This document shows positions 34,611-39,959 of a DNA stretch of 39,959 nucleotides, piece by piece. The stretch lies in the NCBI GenBank assembly GCA_051648405.1, contig JBOFFC010000160.1:1-39959 (forward strand), read 5' to 3'. The translations under genes were made by a program, and so were the position numbers. The stretch's first letter is position 1, and every line of letters begins with the position of its first letter. The notes beneath the pieces were generated by a model. That model was given only the letters and a program-made list of their open reading frames with translations, did no database searches and was not told where the DNA came from. This stretch comes from JBOFFC01 sp051648405. GTDB lineage: Bacteria; Planctomycetota; Planctomycetia; Pirellulales; Lacipirellulaceae.

Positions 34611-35105
34611 CTAACGCGGCCCGATCGACGGCGGGTTGCACATTAGGAAGTCGCGCGGGCCCCGCACCGTGTAGTACGGGTAAGCGACTTGGCCCGTCGG
34701 CGGGCCGGGAGCGAAGTTGTAGTTGCTGTCGCACTGGTTGCAGTCGAGCACGGCGCCAACGGCGTTGTTAACGCAGTTCTGGCCGGCCCCACAGGCGCCG
34801 TACCCGCCACCGCCGAGCGCACCGCAACCACCGGGGCCGCAACCTCCAGGGCCACACGAGCCGTCCTCGCAGCCGTACCCGTGGCAGCCGACGGCGTCGC
34901 CGCAGCCGACTTGGGTCCAGCCCATCTTGTCGAAGAATCCAGGACCCCGCATGCAGCGACCTTCGAGCCCCGAGGCGCGTGGCGCCATCTGGCTTTGAGT
35001 CACGTGGCACGGGGCGCCACCGGGGCCGCACGACCGCATGGCCGTGCAGCCGGTGCTCGCGCAGAGAGCGAGCGCAGCCGCAAACGCGGCGACCGAGCGA
35101 AGCAT
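34611..35105 (-). CDS. Cys/Gly-rich secreted protein, putative lipoprotein
   Basis: 164 residues. Signal peptide LRSVAAFAAALALCASTGC with a weak lipobox (STGC). The mature part contains many Cys in short-spaced words (GCGDAVGCHGYGCEDGSCGPGGCGPGGCG; later CVNNAVGAVLDCNQC), followed by a Tyr/Pro-rich end (YNFAPGPPTGQVAYPYYTV). I know similar Cys-rich secreted proteins from planctomycetes but no assigned function; disulfide cross-linking in the envelope is a guess. The G-rich run just before the ATG may act as ribosome site. Its leader is predicted to fold (35123-35202). Confidence 0.7.
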   Translation of the reverse strand: MLRSVAAFAAALALCASTGCTAMRSCGPGGAPCHVTQSQMAPRASGLEGRCMRGPGFFDKMGWTQVGCGDAVGCHGYGCEDGSCGPGGCGPGGCGALGGGGYGACGAGQNCVNNAVGAVLDCNQCDSNYNFAPGPPTGQVAYPYYTVRGPRDFLMCNPPSIGPR

Positions 35106-35122
35106 TGCAATTCCCCCCCAGT

Positions 35123-35202
35123 AAGGCGCGCCCGTCCGTCGCGTGGCGCCCCCTGCGCAACGGAGCCGATCGATCGGCCCCCCGCACGCGGGAGCGCGCC
35201 TT
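35123..35202 (-). other. Structured leader with a 14-bp palindrome
   Basis: AAGGCGCGC (35123-35131) pairs with GCGCGCCTT (35194-35202) and encloses the perfect palindrome GCCGATCGATCGGC (35165-35178). It lies 18-97 nt before the Cys-rich protein start. It may be an operator or an RNA structure. Apart from this I see no signal in the gene-free stretch 35106-35454. Confidence 0.4.
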
Positions 35203-35454
35203 GTCACGACTGATATCGGCGGCACGGCCGGCACAGTTCAGCCTTTCGGCATTTGCGGCACGACCGCGCGGCCAGTGGTCTGGTTGTGGCGCCAGCACCG
35301 ATAAGTAGGCCTCGGGAGGCGGGCTGCCGTTGGTCGGCCCCCCGACCTCTGCTAAAACGCCCGGCCCCCCTGCGCTTGCGCGCGCCGGGTGGCGGACCGG
35401 CGAACCCCCAGCGCGCCCGCGCCCTCCGCCGAGCATCGACCCCGGCGCCCCTCG

Positions 35455-37452
35455 ATGAACGACTTCTCCCGAGCGCTCCGCCTGGCGTTCCGCTACCCGT
35501 GGAACGTCGCAGCGTGCTGGGGCACGTCGTTGCTGGTGGCCGTGCTGTGGGCGGCGAACTTCGCCGCCGTCTGGCCGGTGGTCGATGCGGTGATGCAGGG
35601 GAAGTCGGTCCCGCAATGGCTGACGACCGAAGTCCAGAGCGAGGAAGCGCGTCTAACGGTGCTAGCAGACGAGCGACGCGACCTCGGCGGTCGGTTCGCC
35701 GACGCGTCCCCCGCCGCGGCCGAGAGGCTCACGGCCAAGCTGACCGACGTCCGCCGGCGCGAAGGCTACAGCCGGGCCAAGATCGACAGCACGCGTTGGG
35801 CGCTCGGCGTAGCGGAGCGCTGGCTCCCGAAGACGCCGTTCGAGACGCTCGGCGCCGTCTGCGCGTTCCTCCTCGTCGGGACGACGATCAAGAGCGTGTT
35901 CCGGGTCGTGAACTTGGTGCTCGTCGCGCGGCTGGGGAACCTGGTGTCCCACGAGCTGCGGCGCCAGTTCTACGCGAAGATCCTGCGGCTCGACCTGGCG
36001 GACTTCTCTGATCGCGGCCGCGGGGACCTGATGACGCGCTGCACAACCGACCTGCAACAGGTCGGCGGGGGCGTGCAACTGCTGTTCGGCCAGGCGATCC
36101 GCGAGCCGCTGAAGATGATCGTCTGCGCGATCGGCGCCGCCTGGTTCAGTTGGCGACTGCTGCTGATCACGATCGCGATCACGCCGCTGGCGATCCTCGG
36201 CATCCGATGGCTCGGCAAGTCGCTGAAGCGCGCCAACCACCGCGTGATGGAAGAGCTCTCCGGGATCTACGAGACGCTCACCGACACGCTCGCCGGCATC
36301 CGCTTGATCCGCACCCACACGCAGGAGCCGGGCGAACGGTCCCGGTTCCACAAGTCGCTCAAGCAGCTCTACGGGCGGCAGATGAAGATCGCGATGTACG
36401 ACTCGCTCGCGAGCCCCCTCACCGAGCAGATGGGGGTCGGCATGGTGGTCCTCGCCGCGATGGCGGGGGGCTACCTCGTCCTGAACGAGCAGACCCACCT
36501 GTTCGGCGTGCGCATCAGCGCGACTCCACTCACCCACGGGCAGATGACTGCGTTCTTCGCGATGCTCGCCGGCATGGGGGACCCCGCGCGGCGCCTGTCG
36601 GGGGTGTTCAACGTCCTGCAGAGCGCGAGCGCCTCGGCAGACCGGGTCTACCAGGTCCTCGACCGCGAGCCGTCGATCGCCGACCCGGCGACCCCCAAGG
36701 CGCTCCCCGCCGACTGGCGGTCGCTGCGGTTCGAGAACGTCTCGTTCCAGTACACGCCCGACCGGATTGCACTGGAAGATGTCGACTTCGAAGTCCGTCG
36801 CGGCGAGACGCTGGCGATCGTTGGCCCCAACGGCTGTGGCAAGAGCACGCTCGTGTCGCTCGTGCCGCGTCTGTACGACACGTCGGAAGGCGCCGTGCTG
36901 TGGGGCGGGATCGACGTCCGCGACCTTCGCCTCAAGGACCTGCGGACGCGCATCGGCGTCGTCTCACAGCAGGCGCTGCTGGTCAACGACACGGTGGCCG
37001 AGAACATCCGCTACGGGCGTCCCGGGGCGACGCACGACGAGGTCGAAGCGGCGGCCCGCGCCGCGCACGCGCACGCGTTCATCACCGAGCGCCTGAGCGA
37101 GGGTTACGCGACGATGGTCGGTCCCGGCGGCGGGAAGCTCTCGGGGGGCCAGCGGCAGCGCGTCGCGCTCGCGCGGGCGATCCTCCGCGACCCGGAGCTG
37201 CTGATCCTCGACGAGGCCACCAGCCAGGTGGACGTGGAGAGCGAGGCGCTGATCCACCGCGCCCTGGCCACGTTCATGCGCAACCGCACGGCGATCGTGA
37301 TCACGCACCGCCCGAGCACGCTCGCCCTGGCCGACCGCGTGGCGGTGATGGAGCACGGCCGGCTGATCGACGTCGGCACGCCCGACGAGCTCGAAGCCCG
37401 CTGCGACCTGTTCCGGCGGCTCTGCTGCGTGGGGCTGCGCGAGAGTGCGTGA
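35455..37452 (+). CDS. ABC transporter, fused permease-ATPase (MsbA/exporter type)
   Basis: 665 residues. Six TM helices in about the first 390 residues. The loop between TM1 and TM2 is enlarged (about residues 45-125) with a charged helical segment, unlike MsbA. The ATPase domain has Walker A GPNGCGKST (about 457-465), the Q-loop VVSQQALL, signature LSGGQRQR (about 561-568), Walker B LLILDEATSQVD, and the H-loop ITHRPS. Homodimeric exporters of this type flip lipids, peptides or drugs; the substrate is not readable. Start ATG 35455 follows the normal N-terminus; an open frame begins at 35389. Confidence 0.92.
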   Translation: MNDFSRALRLAFRYPWNVAACWGTSLLVAVLWAANFAAVWPVVDAVMQGKSVPQWLTTEVQSEEARLTVLADERRDLGGRFADASPAAAERLTAKLTDVRRREGYSRAKIDSTRWALGVAERWLPKTPFETLGAVCAFLLVGTTIKSVFRVVNLVLVARLGNLVSHELRRQFYAKILRLDLADFSDRGRGDLMTRCTTDLQQVGGGVQLLFGQAIREPLKMIVCAIGAAWFSWRLLLITIAITPLAILGIRWLGKSLKRANHRVMEELSGIYETLTDTLAGIRLIRTHTQEPGERSRFHKSLKQLYGRQMKIAMYDSLASPLTEQMGVGMVVLAAMAGGYLVLNEQTHLFGVRISATPLTHGQMTAFFAMLAGMGDPARRLSGVFNVLQSASASADRVYQVLDREPSIADPATPKALPADWRSLRFENVSFQYTPDRIALEDVDFEVRRGETLAIVGPNGCGKSTLVSLVPRLYDTSEGAVLWGGIDVRDLRLKDLRTRIGVVSQQALLVNDTVAENIRYGRPGATHDEVEAAARAAHAHAFITERLSEGYATMVGPGGGKLSGGQRQRVALARAILRDPELLILDEATSQVDVESEALIHRALATFMRNRTAIVITHRPSTLALADRVAVMEHGRLIDVGTPDELEARCDLFRRLCCVGLRESA

Positions 37453-37479
37453 GGGGGGCGGGCGCCGCGAGGTGTTTAC

Positions 37480-37507
37480 TTGACCCCTCCCGAGCCCCGT
37501 CTACACT
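37480..37507 (+). promoter_or_regulatory. Promoter for a probably leaderless toxin-antitoxin mRNA
   Basis: TTGACC (37480-37485), a 16-nt spacer, TACACT (37502-37507). The antitoxin ATG begins at 37514, 6 nt after the -10, where transcription itself should begin. Confidence 0.6.
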
Positions 37508-37513
37508 CATTTC

Positions 37514-37771
37514 ATGGTCATCGACGTCCAGATCCCCGATCCCCTCGCGACGCAGGTCGCGGCCTTACCGCACTCGCGTGGCTCGTCGCCCGAGGCGTTT
37601 GTGCTCGCGGCGATCACCACGGTGGTCGATCCGCTGGCGACGCTCGACGCGTCACTAGCGCCCGTACGCGAGGCGTTCCGTGCCTCGGGGATGACCGAAG
37701 ATGCGGCGGTCGAGCTCTTCGAGGCCGAAAAGCACGCGCTGCGCCGCGAGCGCCACGTCGGCGGCCCATGA
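37514..37771 (+). CDS. Antitoxin upstream of a frameshifted PIN toxin
   Basis: 85 residues. The N-terminus VIDVQIPDPLATQVAALPHSRGSSPEAFVLAAI looks like a short beta strand followed by two helices, as in ribbon-helix-helix antitoxins (strand, then helix, then SPEAFVLAAI). The second half is an acidic helix (MTEDAAVELFEAEKHALRRE), probably the toxin-binding tail. The stop overlaps the toxin ATG by 4 nt (ATGA). The antitoxin is intact although its partner is not. Confidence 0.72.
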   Translation: MVIDVQIPDPLATQVAALPHSRGSSPEAFVLAAITTVVDPLATLDASLAPVREAFRASGMTEDAAVELFEAEKHALRRERHVGGP

Positions 37772-38240
37772 GCGATCCGCCCCGGATTGTGCTCGACTGA
37801 ACGTTCTGTTTCAGGCGTTTCTGTCCGACCGTGGCCCGGCCTGGGCGTTGCTCCAGGCCGTTTCCCAGGGAAGGTGTCGTCTCTTCCTTTCGGACTTCGT
37901 GCTGGCGGAAGTCGCCGGGGTTCTACGGCGGCCTGCGCTCGCGGCGAGGTTTCGTTTCGATGCCGATCGCGTTCAGGCGTACCTGAGCGGGCTGGCCGTG
38001 CTGGGCACGGTCGTAGAGCACCCCCCGTCGGTCTTCCTACTGGAGCGCGATCCGGACGACGCCCACTACGTCGATCTCGCCGTGGCGTGCGGCGCTCAGC
38101 TGATCGTTTCGCGCGACAACGACTTGCTTTCGCTCCGCGACCCCGAAACGAGGGAGGGTCGCGACTTCGTCACCCGGTTCCCCAACCTAAAGATCGTCAC
38201 GCCCCCTGAAGCGCTGTCGCTGCTCCCCCCGCGAGACGGA
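37768..38240 (+). pseudogene. PIN-domain toxin, disrupted by a -1 frameshift and lacking a normal stop
   Basis: The first 10 codons (SDPPRIVLD) end in TGA at 37798-37800. Continuing one frame over gives LNVLFQAFLSDRGPAWALLQ onward, DDAHYVDLAVACGAQLIVSRDNDLLSL and KIVTPPEALSLL. This is the full pattern of the TIGR00305-type PIN toxin family, whose N-terminus is VLDTNV. One base is missing at the Thr codon of DTN. The rest is collinear and well preserved. The shifted frame has no stop until 38660, so a second lesion removed the end, or the gene was joined to unrelated DNA. Sequencing error remains possible for the first lesion. Confidence 0.8.
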
Positions 38241-38258
38241 AGCCCCCCCCGAGCGGTG

Positions 38259-39293
38259 TCACAAGTACGGCTGGTCTTCAACCAGGATGTCGGGGGTTGG
38301 CGAGTCGCTGCGGCGGTCGTTCGGGGTCATCGTCGCCCGCAGCACTTTGTAGTCGATCGTCTCGCGCAGGAAGATCGCCCGGCCGCTCATAAAGGCGACG
38401 TTCACGCCGCTGGAGTGGTTGCTCGACGGCCGCGCTTGGTGGGCGAGCAGTTGTGCTCCGGCGTCCGTCGTCGCGTCCGTGTAGCGCAGGCTGCGGAGTC
38501 GCTCCTCGCGTGGAAGCCCGAACATCTCGCATTTTTCACCGGGGGGGCACCTGGCCTCGGGGCCGTTCACGTGGTGCTCGGCCGTCGCGCTCGACCGCCA
38601 CAGGAAGCACACCCCCCACGGGACGTCCTTGGGAGTCCCCAGCACGTCCCCGTTTACTAGTCCGCGGGTGTCAAACACCGACCACCCGATCGTCGAGTAG
38701 GGGGACGCGAGCAGGTTCTCGGTCAGCACCATCGTGTACTCGCGGCCGTCGCGCCAGTGCCCGTCGAGCATCGCGGCCTTCGGTTCGGCGATGCGGTTCA
38801 GAAACGGCCCGTTGGCGGACTTCTGAAGCGCGGCCGGCCCCGCCATCCCCGCGTTGGCGACGTACGAGTTCGACGCCCCCGTTCGTTCCTTGCTGTCGTC
38901 GCTGGGGCACATGTACGACGGGATGTAGAGGTCGGGCCCCCTTCCCTCGACGAACGCGTCGTACGCTTGGCTGCGCTCCAGATCGGGCAGCAAGAGCACC
39001 CCCCACGTGCCGTACGGCTCCATGTCGCGGTCCGTGGTGTCCGCCGGTAGGTACTGGTCCGGGAACCGGTCGAACAAGCCGGGCAGGCGGCCGTTGCGCT
39101 CCTCGAACTGGATGTTCGCAAGGGCCAACTGCTTCAGGTTGTTCAGGCACGAGGACCGGCGCGACGACTCGCGGGCGTGCTGCACCGCTGGCAGCAGCAG
39201 GGCCATCAGCGTGCCGATGATCGCGATCACCACAAGCAGCTCGACGAGCGTGAATCCATGAGGTCGAGGTGCGGAATCGAGGTCTGTGTGCAT
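38259..39293 (-). CDS. DUF1559 protein with prepilin-type N-terminal signal (second copy)
   Basis: 344 residues. HGFTLVELLVVIAIIGTLMALLLPAVQ is the type IV pilin-like signal and helix. The body is DUF1559, with SSCLNNLKQLALANIQFEERNGRLPG after the helix and the C-terminal NHSSGVNVAFMSGRAIFL motif. The sequence differs strongly from the copy at 29808, so it is not a recent duplicate. AAGGAGG at 39304-39298, 4 nt before the ATG at 39293, fixes the start. The open frame continues upstream to 39908 without support. No lipoprotein partner follows here. Confidence 0.9.
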   Translation of the reverse strand: MHTDLDSAPRPHGFTLVELLVVIAIIGTLMALLLPAVQHARESSRRSSCLNNLKQLALANIQFEERNGRLPGLFDRFPDQYLPADTTDRDMEPYGTWGVLLLPDLERSQAYDAFVEGRGPDLYIPSYMCPSDDSKERTGASNSYVANAGMAGPAALQKSANGPFLNRIAEPKAAMLDGHWRDGREYTMVLTENLLASPYSTIGWSVFDTRGLVNGDVLGTPKDVPWGVCFLWRSSATAEHHVNGPEARCPPGEKCEMFGLPREERLRSLRYTDATTDAGAQLLAHQARPSSNHSSGVNVAFMSGRAIFLRETIDYKVLRATMTPNDRRSDSPTPDILVEDQPYL

Positions 39294-39297
39294 GGCG

Positions 39298-39304
39298 CCT
39301 CCTT
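39298..39304 (-). promoter_or_regulatory. Ribosome binding site of the second DUF1559 gene
   Basis: AAGGAGG on the minus strand, 4 nt before ATG at 39293; it chooses this start over the long upstream open frame. Confidence 0.65.
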
Positions 39305-39411
39305 CATCTGGGGGATCGACATCCGGCCAGCAAGACGACTGTCCCGCCGGTCTGCCGAGCCCTTCGCTCGACGGAGTTGCGGCTATTCCCGACAACGTCA
39401 AGTGATTGGCG

Positions 39412-39417
39412 TAGAAT
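39412..39417 (+). promoter_or_regulatory. -10-like TAGAAT before the radical SAM gene
   Basis: TAGAAT (39412-39417), 32 nt before the ATG at 39450. No convincing -35. Same hexamer as before dxr. Confidence 0.35.
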
Positions 39418-39449
39418 GGAAAGGCTCGCCCCAACCATCGACCAAACCG

Positions 39450-39959
39450 ATGCCCACCCCCACCCACCCACTGCACACGCTCCACGAGCGGTCGTTCGAG
39501 GCGAACCGCTTCGTCTACCCCGTGCTCAGCCGGCGCTCGGGGGGGGTCTCGGTCGGCGTGAACCTGAACCCCGACAAGGTCTGCAACTTCGACTGCGTTT
39601 ACTGCCAGGTCGATCGCACTAGCCGGGCCGAGACGCGGTTCGTCGAGACGGCGCAGCTGCTCGACGAGCTGCGTGGCGTGCTGTCGCTGGTCGCGTCGGG
39701 CGCGCTCTACGAGACCCCCAAGTTCGCCTCCACGCCGGCGGCGCTGCGGCGCCTCAACGACATCGCGTTCAGCGGCGACGGCGAGCCGACCACCTACAAG
39801 AACTTCGACGAGCTGATGGGCGTCGCCGCCGGGGTGAAGCGCGAGCTGGGCCTGGGCGCGGTGAAGATGGTGCTGATCACCAACGCGTCGATGTTCCACC
39901 GCCCGCACGTCGAGCGCGGCCTGGCGGTTCTCGACGCCAACAACGGCGAGGTGTGGGCC
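39450..39959 (+). CDS. Radical SAM protein, 3' end outside the window
   Basis: 170 codons are visible and the frame is open to the last base. The N-terminal part has CNFDCVYC (Cys45, Cys49, Cys52), the radical SAM 4Fe-4S ligand set, preceded by GVSVGVNLNPDKV, and later the AFSGDGEPTTYKNFDEL segment, which corresponds to the GGEP-like SAM-binding motif. This arrangement resembles COG0731-type proteins (wyosine synthetase-related radical SAM enzymes), though bacterial members have no confirmed reaction. ATG 39450 gives the expected short N-terminus. Confidence 0.85.
   Translation, partial: MPTPTHPLHTLHERSFEANRFVYPVLSRRSGGVSVGVNLNPDKVCNFDCVYCQVDRTSRAETRFVETAQLLDELRGVLSLVASGALYETPKFASTPAALRRLNDIAFSGDGEPTTYKNFDELMGVAAGVKRELGLGAVKMVLITNASMFHRPHVERGLAVLDANNGEVWA

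Noticed and set aside
36150..37658. 502-codon plus-strand frame inside the ABC transporter
   Set aside because: Out-of-frame reading of the transporter, Arg-rich and without motifs.
37701..38660. 319-codon continuous frame containing the PIN domain
   Set aside because: It starts inside the antitoxin in another frame and runs through antisense DUF1559 DNA. The PIN part is kept as a pseudogene, not a normal gene.

Overview
The window is GC-rich bacterial DNA, most likely from the Planctomycetota (order Pirellulales; a Lacipirellulaceae-like genome is my best guess). The reasons are two DUF1559 proteins with prepilin-type N-termini, one followed by a small lipoprotein in an ATGA overlap; a PEP-CTERM protein; a secreted DUF1080 (3-keto-disaccharide hydrolase-like) protein; an ECF sigma factor fused to a long membrane-anchored tail; a membrane Ser/Thr kinase with an extracellular sensor; and a secreted HEAT-repeat protein. 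No rRNA, tRNA, CRISPR array, phage or IS element was seen. The taxonomic call rests on gene content only.

Layout. 1-9705: a secreted serine hydrolase, ftsH (minus), then dxr, rseP, a DUF481-type outer-membrane protein and the DUF1080 protein. 9737-17466: seven minus-strand genes in the order argH, HEAT/receiver-like protein, sigma-54 activator, RelE/ParE-type toxin-antitoxin pair, hemX/ccsA-like membrane protein, hemA. 17467-24410: repeat-rich DNA with a small anchored protein, the ECF fusion, a VapBC pair with a 15-bp palindromic operator, and a large HEAT/propeller protein. 24412-28548: the sensor kinase, divergent from sufU-sufS (Fe-S assembly). 28828-31294: PEP-CTERM protein, DUF1559 protein, lipoprotein. 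31498-34468: a fatty-acid/polyketide-like set FabZ1-ACP-FabZ2-FabF. 34611-39959: Cys-rich lipoprotein, ABC exporter, a toxin-antitoxin pair whose PIN toxin is frameshifted, a second DUF1559 protein, and the start of a radical SAM enzyme cut by the window end.

The most unusual content is between the genes. At least six large inverted repeats (here A-F, 1544-24397) are built from tandem 7-nt units such as CAATGAC/CAAGCAC. The number of units varies, three copies share a GGCGT-N4-ACGCC hairpin in the loop, and three contain a second heptamer family (TGCCCAC/TGCCTGC) between the arms. Because 7 and 3 are coprime, an ideal array of this unit reads as the same hydrophobic peptide in all three frames of one strand, and as stop-plus-ATG in all three frames of the other. 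At 15831-15946 one copy forms the 5' end of a gene and supplies what looks like its Sec signal peptide. Other short-period inverted-repeat families (GCAAAGACGC, GCGTTCATCC, ACAGGAT) lie in the same kind of site. Several start regions carry a -10-like hexamer followed at once by a G-run.
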